From assembly GCA_031291645.1 (NCBI GenBank), contig JARLIQ010000108.1:1-43853 (forward strand): a stretch of DNA of 43,853 bases. The letters are read 5' to 3'. The notes under the pieces were generated by a model. That model was not told where the DNA came from and did no database searches. It saw nothing but the letters and a program-made list of their open reading frames with translations. The translations under genes were made by a program, and so were the position numbers. The stretch comes from Caulobacteraceae bacterium. GTDB lineage: Bacteria > Pseudomonadota > Alphaproteobacteria > Caulobacterales > Caulobacteraceae. Of the stretch, positions 34,716 to 42,776 are shown one piece after another (the stretch's first letter is position 1; the number at the start of each line of letters is the position of its first letter).

Positions 34716-35510
34716 ATGGGCCTTCTGGCCAGACTTGCTCCACACCTGCCCTACGTCCGTCGCTACGCGCGCGCGCTCACCGGCGACCAGGTCACCGGGG
34801 ACGGATATGTCCGCGTCGCGCTCGAGGCGCTGGCGGCGGGCGAGGCGGTGCTGCCGCCGGCCATGACCCCCAGGGTGGCCCTCTACCACGTCTTCCAGCT
34901 GATCTGGCGCTCGACCGGCGCCCAGCTTGAGCCGCGGCCCCTGGCGGCGGTCGGCGACGACGCGGCCAGCCGGCTGATGCGCATCGCGCCGCCGTCGCGG
35001 CAGGCCTTTCTCCTGACCGCGCTCGAAGGCTTCACCCCGAGCGAGACGGCCCAGATCCTGGGCGTGGATTTCGAAGAGGTCGAACGGCTGATCGCCCAGG
35101 CCCAGACCGAGATCGACGCCGAACTGGCGACCGGGGTGCTGATCATCGAGGACGAGCCGGTCATCGCCGCCGACATCGAGGCCCTGGTGTGCGAGCTCGG
35201 CCACGAGGTGCTCGACATCGCCGCCACCCGGAGCGAGGCGGTGGCCGCGATCGCCAGCGCCCGCCCGGGCCTGGTGCTGGCCGACATCCAGCTGGCCGAC
35301 GGCTCGTCCGGCATCGACGCGGTGCGCGACATCCTGAGCGAGATCGACGTGCCGGTGATCTTCATCACCGCCTTCCCGGAGCGGCTGCTGACGGGCGAGC
35401 GGCCCGAGCCGACCTTCCTGATCACCAAGCCGTTCCAGCCCGAGACCGTGAAGGCGGCGATCGGCCAGGCTCTGTTCTTCCACCCGGCGCGCGAGCGCGC
35501 CGACGCCTGA
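34716..35510 (+). CDS. phyR: PhyR: sigma-like anti-anti-sigma response regulator
   Basis: PhyR has an N-terminal sigma-factor-like domain (about 1-130: LPYVRRYARALTGD as region 2 mimic, PPSRQAFLLTALEGFTPSE as region 4 mimic) and a C-terminal receiver domain (about 140-260). The receiver has the acidic pair E145 and D146, phospho-acceptor D190 (VLADIQLADG), T218 in FITAFPE, and K238 in LITKPF, which is the FAT-GUY type. On phosphorylation the sigma-like domain opens and binds NepR, freeing SigT. The ATG at 34716 follows a GGGAGA site. The 264 residues are full length. The frame open further upstream covers the promoter region and is not used. Confidence 0.97.
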   Translation: MGLLARLAPHLPYVRRYARALTGDQVTGDGYVRVALEALAAGEAVLPPAMTPRVALYHVFQLIWRSTGAQLEPRPLAAVGDDAASRLMRIAPPSRQAFLLTALEGFTPSETAQILGVDFEEVERLIAQAQTEIDAELATGVLIIEDEPVIAADIEALVCELGHEVLDIAATRSEAVAAIASARPGLVLADIQLADGSSGIDAVRDILSEIDVPVIFITAFPERLLTGERPEPTFLITKPFQPETVKAAIGQALFFHPARERADA

Positions 35511-35542
35511 GCGAGACCGCCAAACATTTTTCGCCGCAGGCG

Positions 35543-35567
35543 GGAACGGAAGAGGGCCTTCCTCGTT
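35543..35567 (+). promoter_or_regulatory. EcfG/SigT-type promoter of the GsrN-like sRNA
   Basis: GGAAC (35543-35547), 16 bases, CGTT (35564-35567), 33 bases after the phyR stop. It points into a short gene-free stretch that ends in a strong terminator, so it should drive a non-coding RNA. Confidence 0.85.
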
Positions 35568-35573
35568 CTCTAT

Positions 35574-35687
35574 TTGCGGAGACGGCAATCGCCCCCCGAC
35601 ACAAGCTGGCCTCAGCCAGCCCGCCGTCTCCGCGCCCTATTCTCGATGGTGCAAACTTTGAAGGGCGGCCTGCGGGCCGCCCTTTTT
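35574..35687 (+). ncRNA. gsrN: GsrN-like general stress sRNA
   Basis: A transcript starting about 7 bases after the EcfG-type -10 would run about 114 bases to a strong intrinsic terminator. It folds into a perfect 11-bp stem (GCGGAGACGGC at 35576-35586 with GCCGTCTCCGC at 35623-35633). Inside this lie an unpaired C-rich segment (six Cs at 35592-35597) and a small perfect hairpin (GCTGGC-CTCA-GCCAGC, 35605-35620). A linker and the terminator hairpin follow. No open frame of note. GsrN of C. crescentus is a SigT-dependent sRNA with an exposed C-rich loop that pairs with mRNAs such as katG. Promoter class, C-rich loop and place beside the stress genes agree. Homology is inferred from these features, not from alignment. 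Confidence 0.82.
35663..35687 (+). terminator. Intrinsic terminator of the sRNA
   Basis: GGGCGGCC (35663-35670), loop TGCG, GGCCGCCC (35675-35682) and then TTTTT (35683-35687). A textbook intrinsic terminator with an 8-bp GC stem. Confidence 0.92.
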
Positions 35688-35719
35688 CTTGCGTCCGGAT
35701 TCCGGATCCGAGGTCGTGA

Positions 35720-35740
35720 CCGGGGCCTTGACTGCCCCGG
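35720..35740 (-). terminator. Hairpin downstream of the CHAP gene
   Basis: CCGGGGC (35720-35726) pairs with GCCCCGG (35734-35740) around a 7-base loop, just past the stop of the leftward CHAP gene. No T run follows on that strand, so termination is only possible. Confidence 0.3.
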
Positions 35741-35746
35741 CCGAAC

Positions 35747-36415
35747 TCAGCGGTCGCTGGAGGACGAGCCGCCGGTGGCCGCCTGGATGAGGGCGGCGAT
35801 GCGATCGGTCGAGCCGGTCGCCTGGCTGAGCATCTGGGTCGGGTTGGAGCCCGGGCTGGGCACGGCGGCGGCCAGCTGGGTCATCGCCGTCTGGGCGACG
35901 GTGCGCACCGCGTTCTCGGCCGCCGAACGCGCGACGTTCTGGGTCGACTGATAGATGAAGCCATAGGTCGGATAGACGGTCTTGCCGAGGTCGCCGGCCG
36001 GGTCGAACCAGACCTTGACCTGGCTCCAGTCGCCGGCCGGGGAGACGTCGACCACGGTCACGTCGCGCTCGACCTGGCCGCGCGAGCCGCCGATCACCGA
36101 CCAGTTGGCGTGGGTCACCTGGATGATCCGGTCGGTCAGCACCTGGCTGACCACGGCCACGTGGCCCTTGTTCATCACGCCGCTGGGCTTGAACACCAGA
36201 ACCGCGCCGGCCTTGGGGGTGAAGCCTTCGGCGTATTTGCCGGCCGCCTGCTGCCACCAGGTCCAGGCGTCGCCGAACAGCTGGATGCCGGAAATCATGC
36301 GTGCGAAGGGAACGCACTGCCAATAGTTCTCAGCGCTGGCCGAGCCAACCGCCGAAAGGGTCACCGCGACGACCAACGCTACGCAACCGAAAGCCGTCCT
36401 GGCCCGTGTCATCAT
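35747..36415 (-). CDS. Secreted CHAP-domain protein (NlpC/P60-like cysteine peptidase or amidase)
   Basis: The 222-residue product begins with a signal peptide (ARTAFGCVALVVAVTLSAV, cleavage near ASA). The CHAP domain has C34 in YWQCVPFARMISG, H85 in NKGHVAVVSQV and probably N104 in THANWS, the expected Cys-His-Asn set. CHAP enzymes cut peptidoglycan peptides or amides. The last 80 residues are Ala/Ser-rich and may be disordered. Two ATGs stand side by side (36415 and 36412). It faces the sRNA convergently, and no EcfG-type promoter was seen for it. Confidence 0.88.
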   Translation of the reverse strand: MMTRARTAFGCVALVVAVTLSAVGSASAENYWQCVPFARMISGIQLFGDAWTWWQQAAGKYAEGFTPKAGAVLVFKPSGVMNKGHVAVVSQVLTDRIIQVTHANWSVIGGSRGQVERDVTVVDVSPAGDWSQVKVWFDPAGDLGKTVYPTYGFIYQSTQNVARSAAENAVRTVAQTAMTQLAAAVPSPGSNPTQMLSQATGSTDRIAALIQAATGGSSSSDR

Positions 36416-36420
36416 TAGGT

Positions 36421-36501
36421 GGCTCCCCCGCCTTCTGACTGGCGGATGGGATAACCATGCAGCGCGAAAATGAAAAGAAAATTATTTTCACGACGTGTTG
36501 T
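36421..36501. other. AT-rich intergenic gap
   Basis: Around 36465-36500 the sequence turns clearly AT-rich (a run of A and T with a small GAAAA-TAA-TTTTC-type hairpin on the minus strand), unlike its neighbours. It may end transcription of the acyltransferase gene or hold the CHAP gene promoter. Confidence 0.35.
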
Positions 36502-37590
36502 TTACGCCACGCTTGCTAGTGGTGCAGGGGGCCGCTCCGTCCACCGCCGCATCATCGCGCGCGCCGGCCGTTCGATCAGGTGATACGAGACGGCGGCCAG
36601 CGGTATAACCAATATCGTGAAGACGATCCACACCGGCAGCGGCAGATGGGCCTTGTCGAAATGGAATATCGTCGAGACGCCGTTCACAAAGAGCAGTTTC
36701 CACGGAATACAGATCATGTAGATCGAGTAGCTGACTTCGCCCAGATACACGAACAGACGCCCCCCTCCCGTGTTTTCACCGGCGCTCGTCAGCGAAGCGA
36801 GACTGAGGATCAGGCCGCCGAACAGGGTGAGCAGCAGGGCGTCGGGCGCGCCGATTTGTGCGCAAACGAGGATTGCGGCGCCTGAAAAAACGGCGCCGAG
36901 GCCCGCCCGACGGCGCGTGGCCAGCGGATTGGCCCGCCACAGGAGGTTAATGGCGCAGCCGAGCGCGAAGCAGGGAACGATCCGCAGCGCCCCCCAGGCG
37001 ATGGTCGCGTGGGTCAGCGAGAAGCCCGCAAGGCGCTCGAAGAGAGCGTAGAGGACCCAGGCCGCGGCCACCGCCGCCGCGACGGCCAGGCGCGGACGCG
37101 CGCGCAGCCGCAGCGCCAGCCAGGCGAAGGCCGGAAAGCACAGATAGGCGAACCACTCGGCCGAGATCGACCAGGAGGGATGGTTCCAGCCCGCCGCCGG
37201 CGCCAGCCCCCAGGCGTGGACCATCAAGAGGTTGGCCGGCAGCGAGGGCCAGGACAGGATGTTGGCGTCGATCGTCCGGCCGGCGGCCTGGGCCGCCAGG
37301 GCCATGGCGCCGACTCCGGCCAGGGTGGCCAGGTGCAGCGGGTAGACCCGCGCCAGCCTGGCCCACAGGAAGCTGGCATAGCGGAAGCGGAGGTCGCCGA
37401 CGCTGTCCAGGTAGACGTGGCTGAGGATGAAGCCCGAGAGAGTGAAGAACAGCTCGACCCCCAGATAGCCCTTGCCGACCAGCGGCGGCATGACCGCCGC
37501 CAGGTTGGGCCAGTAGTGGTAGACCACGACCCACATCGCCGCGAAGAAGCGCAGCGAGGTTAACGGGCGGATGTCCTTGGTGGCGGTCAT
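36502..37590 (-). CDS. Acyltransferase 3 family membrane protein (OafA/YrhL-like)
   Basis: The 362-residue product has about ten membrane segments and the family signatures: LTSLRFFAAMWVVVYHYWP at the N-terminus with the catalytic-region histidine, GYLGVELFFTLSGFILSHVY, and HPSWSISAEWFAYLCFP. Such proteins O-acylate sugars of lipopolysaccharide, capsule or other surface polymers from acyl-CoA. The target here is unknown. The ATG at 37590 fits the family; a TTG 15 codons upstream is rejected. It stands alone, with no glycosyltransferases near. Confidence 0.9.
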   Translation of the reverse strand: MTATKDIRPLTSLRFFAAMWVVVYHYWPNLAAVMPPLVGKGYLGVELFFTLSGFILSHVYLDSVGDLRFRYASFLWARLARVYPLHLATLAGVGAMALAAQAAGRTIDANILSWPSLPANLLMVHAWGLAPAAGWNHPSWSISAEWFAYLCFPAFAWLALRLRARPRLAVAAAVAAAWVLYALFERLAGFSLTHATIAWGALRIVPCFALGCAINLLWRANPLATRRRAGLGAVFSGAAILVCAQIGAPDALLLTLFGGLILSLASLTSAGENTGGGRLFVYLGEVSYSIYMICIPWKLLFVNGVSTIFHFDKAHLPLPVWIVFTILVIPLAAVSYHLIERPARAMMRRWTERPPAPLASVA

Positions 37591-37710
37591 GGCTGTTCCG
37601 AACCGGGGCGCGGACGAACGCGCGTCCCCTTGCAAGCACGAGCCATGCCACCAGAACCAAGGCCTCGCCGGGGCGGCGCGGCTATCCGCCGCCGCAGCGA
37701 GGCCAGGCGA

Positions 37711-38022
37711 TCAATGGGCTACGGCGGCCGTGTTGCACCGGGCGAGCAGGTTCGCCGGCAGGTTCGTCCGGTCGATGCTGTAGGTCGCCAGGGGACCGGT
37801 TTGCTTGACCAGGGTCCGGCAGGCGGAAACCGTCAGGATCTGCTCGGAGGCGGGTTCGGCCACGCAGGCCGCGCCCTGGCAGTTCCAGAAGGCGTCCCCG
37901 GCCAGCACCGTGACCGGCTTGGTCAGCGGCGCCTGCAGGGTGGCCTGCGCCCGGCCGTCGGCCAGCGCCGAGCCGGCCAGCGCCGAGAGGGCGGCGGCCA
38001 GCGCAATAGCTTGAATTTTCAT
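37711..38022 (-). CDS. Small secreted protein with conserved-looking cysteines, unknown function
   Basis: From the ATG at 38022 (TGGAGA site upstream) the 103-residue product has a signal peptide (MKIQAIALAAALSALAGSAL, cleavage near ALA). The mature part contains GDAFWNCQGAACVAE, VSACRTLVKQTGPLATYS and LARCNTAAVAH. Its four cysteines could form two disulfides in the periplasm. I recall similar small proteins in Caulobacteraceae annotated as hypothetical, but I cannot name a family. It has its own good housekeeping promoter at 38127-38154. Confidence 0.8.
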   Translation of the reverse strand: MKIQAIALAAALSALAGSALADGRAQATLQAPLTKPVTVLAGDAFWNCQGAACVAEPASEQILTVSACRTLVKQTGPLATYSIDRTNLPANLLARCNTAAVAH

Positions 38023-38126
38023 ACGAAGTCTCCAGCGTTTCAGGGAGGAATAGGCACTGACGCTGTTCAGTCGCACGCCCCCTTGCGGCGCTATCCCCAA
38101 CGCCGGGCGAAAAACTAAACAATGCT

Positions 38127-38154
38127 CAGATAGCCACCTTCCGGCTCAGGTCAA
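38127..38154 (-). promoter_or_regulatory. Housekeeping-type promoter of the small secreted protein gene
   Basis: On the minus strand TTGACCT (from 38154) is followed after 13 bases by GCTATCTG (38134-38127). This fits the Caulobacter vegetative consensus TTGACSS...GCTANAWC well. The leader before the ATG at 38022 would be about 100 bases. Confidence 0.6.
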
Positions 38155-38199
38155 GCACCGGGGCCACAAACTGGACAAATTTCTCGTCGGCCCGTCCGG

Positions 38200-38733
38200 C
38201 TAGAGCCGGTAGCGGCGCTCCAGCCGGTAGCTGGAGCCCTCGTCGGTGCGCCAGCTGGAATAGAGGCCGAAGGCGTCGGCCCGGAACGGCGGCGACGCCA
38301 GAAGGTTGTTGGCCTGGATCCAGGCCGCGACGGGCGCCGGGTCGGGACGGCGCAGGTAGGCCAGGGTCACGTGCGCTCGCCAGGCGCGGGTGTCCGGCTT
38401 GCAGCCCGCGCGCCGCGCCGCCGTCTCGCAGCGCCGGGCGAGCTGTTCCAGCGCGGGGTTGGGCTTGACCCCCGCCCAGACGGCGTGGATGTCCGCCCCC
38501 TCGCCGAAAGCGCCGACGCCGGCCAGTTCGAGGTTCATCGGCTCGCCGCGCACCCGCGACAACGCCAGGTCCAGGTCGTCGGCGAGGGTCTCGGGCACAT
38601 CGCCGAAGAACCGCAAGGTGACGTGGAAGGCCTCGACCGGCCGCCAGCGCGCCTCGGCCAGCCCGCGCTGGCGCAGGCTGAGCGTCTCTCCGATGTCGCC
38701 CGGGATGGCGATGGCGGCGAACAGGCGGATCAT
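38200..38733 (-). CDS. thpR: RNA 2',3'-cyclic phosphodiesterase (2'-5' RNA ligase family)
   Basis: The 177 residues hold the two HxT motifs of the 2H phosphoesterase fold: H37 in FHVTLRFFG and H121 in AHVTLAYL. The N-terminus MIRLFAAIAIP is typical of ThpR/LigT. The enzyme opens 2',3'-cyclic phosphates on RNA and can join tRNA halves in vitro; its role in the cell is unclear. It follows the arylesterase gene by 14 bases on the same strand. Confidence 0.93.
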   Translation of the reverse strand: MIRLFAAIAIPGDIGETLSLRQRGLAEARWRPVEAFHVTLRFFGDVPETLADDLDLALSRVRGEPMNLELAGVGAFGEGADIHAVWAGVKPNPALEQLARRCETAARRAGCKPDTRAWRAHVTLAYLRRPDPAPVAAWIQANNLLASPPFRADAFGLYSSWRTDEGSSYRLERRYRL

Positions 38734-38747
38734 CGCGCGCTCCTTAC

Positions 38748-39398
38748 TTATCGCCGACCGGCCAGCGCCCGCGCCAGCACCGGCGCCAGGCGCGCGGCGA
38801 TGACCTTCACGCCTGCGGCGTTGGGATGGATGGCGTCGCGCTGCAACAGTCTCGGATCGCGCCCCACCCCGGCCAGGAGATCGGGATAGAGGATCGCGCC
38901 GCTGGCCCGGGCGGCGGCCGGGAAGGCCGCGTCGAAAGCCCGCGCATAGGCCGAGCCGATCTGCGCCGGCGCGCTGATCCCCGCCACGACCGCCGCGATG
39001 CGCCGCGCCTTGAGCCGCGCGAGGATGGCCGAGAGGTTGGCCCGCACCACCCGGGGATCGACGCCTTGCAAAAGGTCGTTGCCGCCGAGGGCGACCAGGC
39101 AGAGGTCGGTGTCGCCCTGGACACTGAAGTCCACCCTGGCGAGGCCGTCGGCGGTTGTGTCGCCGGAGACCCCGGCGCCGCGCACCCGCACATGCGCGCC
39201 CAGCCGCCCCATCGCCAGCTCCAGTTGGGCCGGCAGGGCGTCGGCCGCCGGCAGGCCCAGCCCCGCGGTGATCGAATCGCCCAGCACGGTGACGACCCGC
39301 GTCCGCGCCGCGGCCCGCGCGCGGCCAGCGACGAGCGCGGCGGCTGCGCCGGCGAGCAGCGTCCGGCGGGTCGGATCGAACCTTTGTGCGGCAAGCAT
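38748..39398 (-). CDS. GDSL arylesterase / TesA-like lysophospholipase
   Basis: The 216-residue SGNH hydrolase has S42 in LGDSITAG, G/N in LGGND (N107), and D188 and H191 in QRDAIHPN, so all four SGNH blocks are intact. The N-terminus has twin arginines before a hydrophobic stretch (RRTLLAGAAAALVAG), suggesting export, possibly by Tat. It is divergent from the ABC transporter genes. The same three functions (TesA, YbbA, YbbP) lie together in E. coli and many proteobacteria, so it may act with the transporter on lipids. Confidence 0.92.
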   Translation of the reverse strand: MLAAQRFDPTRRTLLAGAAAALVAGRARAAARTRVVTVLGDSITAGLGLPAADALPAQLELAMGRLGAHVRVRGAGVSGDTTADGLARVDFSVQGDTDLCLVALGGNDLLQGVDPRVVRANLSAILARLKARRIAAVVAGISAPAQIGSAYARAFDAAFPAAARASGAILYPDLLAGVGRDPRLLQRDAIHPNAAGVKVIAARLAPVLARALAGRR

Positions 39399-39458
39399 GA
39401 TCAGGCCTTATGTAGGGGAACCCGGCCGCTGCTGAAACGGCCTTCGACCAAGGCCGCG

Positions 39459-40142
39459 ATGACCCCCTCCGCTCCGCCGCTCCGCCTCGAACAGGTCGCG
39501 CTGACCCTGCCCTCCGCGGCCGGGCCGGTGGATATCCTCAAGGGGATCGACCTGACCGTCGCGGCCGGCGAGCGGGTGGCGGTGGTCGGCCCCTCGGGCT
39601 CGGGCAAGTCGTCGCTGATCGCGGTGGCGGCGGGGCTGGAGCGGCCCAGCGCCGGAACGGTCAGGCTGTTCGGCGAGGACCTGGCGCGGCTGAACGAGGA
39701 CGGGCGGGCCCGGCTGCGGCGCGGACGGGTGTCGCTGGTGTTCCAGGCCTTCCACCTGCTGCCCAACATGACCGCCGAGGAGAACGTCTCGGCGCCGCTG
39801 GAGATCGCGGGCCAGCCCGGCGCGACCGCCGTGGCCCGCGACTGGTTGGACCGGGTCGGACTGGCCGCGCGCCGGCGGCACTATCCGCACCAGCTCTCCG
39901 GCGGCGAGCAACAGAGGGTCGCCCTGGCCCGCGCCCTCGCCGCCCGGCCGGCGCTGCTGTTCGCCGACGAGCCGACCGGCAACCTCGACGCCGAGAACGC
40001 CGCCGCCGTGGCCGATCTGATGTTCGCCCTGGTCGCCGAGGCCGGCGCGGCCCTCGTGCTGGTCACCCACGACCTCGCCCTGGCGGCCCGGGCCGACCGG
40101 CGGACGGCCATGGCCGGCGGCCGCATCGCGGGCGAGGCGTGA
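39459..40142 (+). CDS. ABC transporter ATP-binding protein (YbbA-like)
   Basis: The 227 residues have Walker A GPSGSGKSS (44-52), the Q loop Q96, the signature LSGGEQQ (146-152), Walker B LLFADEP (166-172) and the switch histidine in LVTHD. It belongs to the LolD/MacB-type group that works with FtsX-fold permeases and moves lipids or drugs by mechanotransmission rather than passage through the membrane. The ATG at 39459 is used. The stop overlaps the permease start (GTGA). Confidence 0.95.
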   Translation: MTPSAPPLRLEQVALTLPSAAGPVDILKGIDLTVAAGERVAVVGPSGSGKSSLIAVAAGLERPSAGTVRLFGEDLARLNEDGRARLRRGRVSLVFQAFHLLPNMTAEENVSAPLEIAGQPGATAVARDWLDRVGLAARRRHYPHQLSGGEQQRVALARALAARPALLFADEPTGNLDAENAAAVADLMFALVAEAGAALVLVTHDLALAARADRRTAMAGGRIAGEA

Positions 40143-42667
40143 GCGGGATGCGGCCGCTCCTGTCCCTGCGCTTCGCCGCGCGGGAGCTGAGGTCGGGGGT
40201 CCGGGGCTTTCGCATCTTCCTCGCCTGCCTGGCGCTGGGGGTGGCGGCCATCGCCGCCGCCGGCTCGACCGCCGAGGCTTTCCGCCAGGGCCTGTCCGCC
40301 CAGGCGCGCGAGATCCTGGGCGGGGACCTGTCGGTCTCGGTCGAGCAGCGCGACTTCACCCCGGCCGAGCAGGCCGCCTTCGCCCGCCTGGGCCGGGTGG
40401 TCTATGCGGCGGGCGCACAGGCGATGGCCCAGGGCCCCGCAGGAGACCGGCGGCTGGTCGAGCTGCGCGGCGTCGGCCTCGGCTATCCCCTGGCCGGCCG
40501 GGTGGGCCTGGGGGGCGCCGCCAGCCTCGCCCAGGCCCTGGCGCCGGGGCCGGACGGCGCGGCCGGGGCGGCGGTCGAGCCGGCGCTGCTGGACCGGCTG
40601 GGCCTGACACTCGGCCAGACCTTCACCGTCGGCGACAGCCGGTTCATCGCCCGCGCCGTGCTCTTGTCCGAGCCCGACCGCATCGGCCGCTTCGCCCTCG
40701 GCCCGCGCGTCCTGACCAGCCTGGCGGCGATCGAGCGCACCGGGCTGCTGCAGCCCGGCGGCCTCTATGGCGAGACGGCCCGGATCGTCCTGCCGCCGGG
40801 CGCCGCGCCGCGGGCGGCGACCGCGGCGCTGAGGCGCGCCCTGCCGGGCGCGGGCCTCGACATCCGCGACCGCTATGACGCCGCGCCCGGCGCGCGCCGC
40901 CTGATCGACCGGCTGGAGTATTTCCTGGGCTTCATCGGCCTGGCGGCGCTGCTGGCCGGCGGGCTGGGGGTGTTCGGGGCGGTCTCGGCCTATCTGGAGA
41001 CCCGCAAGCCCTCGATCGCGGTGCTCAAGGCCCTGGGCGCCGAAGGGCCGCTGATCCGCGACGTCTATCTGATCCAGATCGGCCTGCTGGCCGCCCTGGG
41101 CGTCGGCCTCGGCCTGGCGGTCGGCGCGGCGGCGCCGCTGCTGATCGGCTGGTTCGCCCGGGACCAGCTGCCCATTCCCGCCCTGTTCGCCCTCTATCCC
41201 CTGCCCCTGGTCCGGGCGGGCGTGTTCGGCCTTCTCGCGGCCGCCGCCTTCTCGCTCGAACCCCTGGCGAGGGCCCGGGCGACGCCGCCGGCCTCGCTGT
41301 TCCGGCGCGACCTGTCGGCCCGCGCGGGCTTCGGCCCGGAGACGGCCGGCGCCGTCCTGGCCGGGCTCGGCCTCGCCGCCCTGACCATCGTCTCGGCGCC
41401 CACCCCGGTGACCGCGGCGGCGATGATCGGCGGGGTGGCGGTGGCGATGGCCATGCTTTGGGCGCTCGGCCGGCTGGCGGTCTGGCTGGCCGCCCGAGGC
41501 CGCGGGGGCGCCCGCGGCGCGGTGCGCCTGGGCCTGGCCAACCTCGCCGGACCCCGCTCGGCCGCCCGGACCGCGACCCCGGCCATCGGCCTTGGCGTCG
41601 CCCTGCTCAGCGCCGTGGTGCTGATCCAGTCGAGCCTGCTGGCCCAGGTGCGCGAGGTGGCGCCCCGGACCGCCCCGGCGGTGGTGTTCACCGAAATCCC
41701 GGCCGACCGCGCCGCGGCCTTCGATGCGGAGGTCTCGCGGATCATGGGTCCGCTGGCCCCGGACCGCTACCTGCGCATGCCCTTCGCCACCGGCCGGATC
41801 ACCGCCCTGAAGGGCGCGCCGGTCGACCGGCAGGCCATAGCGCCGGACCAGCGCTGGGCCTTCGACAACGACATCGGCCTGTCGGCCCTGGCCGGCGAGC
41901 CCGCCGGGGCGGCGGTGACCCAGGGCCATTGGTGGCCGGCCGACTACGCCGGCCCGCCGCTGGTCGCGCTGGACGCCCAGATCGCCCGCGCGGGGCGCCT
42001 CTCGATCGGCGATCCGATCACCGTCTCGATCCTGGGGCGGGACATCGACGCGCGGGTCGCGGCGCTGCGCAAGGTCGACTGGGGCGGGTTCGGGCCGGAC
42101 TTCGCCCTGGTGGTCGACGCCCACGCCCTGGACGGCGCGGCCCTGCGCAACGTTGCGCTGGCGCGGATGAGCAAGGCCCAGGAACTGGCCCTGACCCGCG
42201 CCCTGGGCGCCGATTTTCCCGCGGTCAACGTGATCAGCGTGCGCGAGCAGCTGGAATCGGCCAGCGCCCTGTTCGACCGCCTGGCGCTGGCGGTGCGGGG
42301 GGCCGCGGCGGTGGCGGCCCTGGCGGGACTGCTGGTGCTGGCCGGCTCGATCGCCGCGGGCGCCCAGGCGCGGGCGCGGGAAGCCGCGACGCTGAAGGTG
42401 CTGGGCGCGGCGCGGGGCCAGATCCTTGCCGCCTACGCCGTCGAATACGGCGCGGTCGGCCTGATCGCCGGGACGGCCGGGGTGCTGTTGGGCGCGGCGG
42501 CGGCCTGGCCCGTGGTGGTGAAGGTGTTCGAGGCGCGCTGGAGCGTCGACTGGGCGGGAGTCGGCGTCCTGCTCGGCGGCGCGGCGGCCGTCACCGGCGC
42601 AGGCGGCCTCGCGGCGGCCCTGCAGGCGCTCTCACGCCGCCCGGCCCCGGTGCTGCGCAGCGACTGA
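40139..42667 (+). CDS. FtsX-like ABC transporter permease (YbbP-like)
   Basis: The 842-residue protein begins with a membrane segment (FLACLALGVAAIAAAG), then a large periplasmic domain with a MacB-type core, then FtsX domains with segments near 260-400 and 460-500. A second periplasmic domain and a closing FtsX domain with three segments (ending LSRRPAPVLRSD) follow. This double-length layout is that of YbbP. A tight overlap with the ATPase gene and the nearby divergent esterase match the E. coli ybbAP-tesA group. The start is GTG at 40139; an ATG three codons on (40148) is equally possible. The substrate is unknown, perhaps lipid. Confidence 0.93.
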   Translation: MSGMRPLLSLRFAARELRSGVRGFRIFLACLALGVAAIAAAGSTAEAFRQGLSAQAREILGGDLSVSVEQRDFTPAEQAAFARLGRVVYAAGAQAMAQGPAGDRRLVELRGVGLGYPLAGRVGLGGAASLAQALAPGPDGAAGAAVEPALLDRLGLTLGQTFTVGDSRFIARAVLLSEPDRIGRFALGPRVLTSLAAIERTGLLQPGGLYGETARIVLPPGAAPRAATAALRRALPGAGLDIRDRYDAAPGARRLIDRLEYFLGFIGLAALLAGGLGVFGAVSAYLETRKPSIAVLKALGAEGPLIRDVYLIQIGLLAALGVGLGLAVGAAAPLLIGWFARDQLPIPALFALYPLPLVRAGVFGLLAAAAFSLEPLARARATPPASLFRRDLSARAGFGPETAGAVLAGLGLAALTIVSAPTPVTAAAMIGGVAVAMAMLWALGRLAVWLAARGRGGARGAVRLGLANLAGPRSAARTATPAIGLGVALLSAVVLIQSSLLAQVREVAPRTAPAVVFTEIPADRAAAFDAEVSRIMGPLAPDRYLRMPFATGRITALKGAPVDRQAIAPDQRWAFDNDIGLSALAGEPAGAAVTQGHWWPADYAGPPLVALDAQIARAGRLSIGDPITVSILGRDIDARVAALRKVDWGGFGPDFALVVDAHALDGAALRNVALARMSKAQELALTRALGADFPAVNVISVREQLESASALFDRLALAVRGAAAVAALAGLLVLAGSIAAGAQARAREAATLKVLGAARGQILAAYAVEYGAVGLIAGTAGVLLGAAAAWPVVVKVFEARWSVDWAGVGVLLGGAAAVTGAGGLAAALQALSRRPAPVLRSD

Positions 42668-42776
42668 GCCCGGATGCGCAAGAGGTGCGGCCTCCACGAG
42701 CCCTTGCGCCGGAACCCGCGCGGGGCGATATCTTGCCTGCGCTCCATGGGAGCGTTTTCACAAGGGTCAACTCTCT

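Noticed and set aside
38826-39458. Extension of the ABC ATPase frame over the esterase gene
   Set aside because: The ATPase fold begins at the ATG at 39459; the upstream part is antisense to the esterase.
42743-42757. CGCTCC-ATG-GGAGCG palindrome upstream of the Bax inhibitor-1 family gene considered as a heat-shock or repressor element
   Set aside because: It matches no operator or heat-shock consensus that I can name, and six-base arms are common in such GC-rich DNA.
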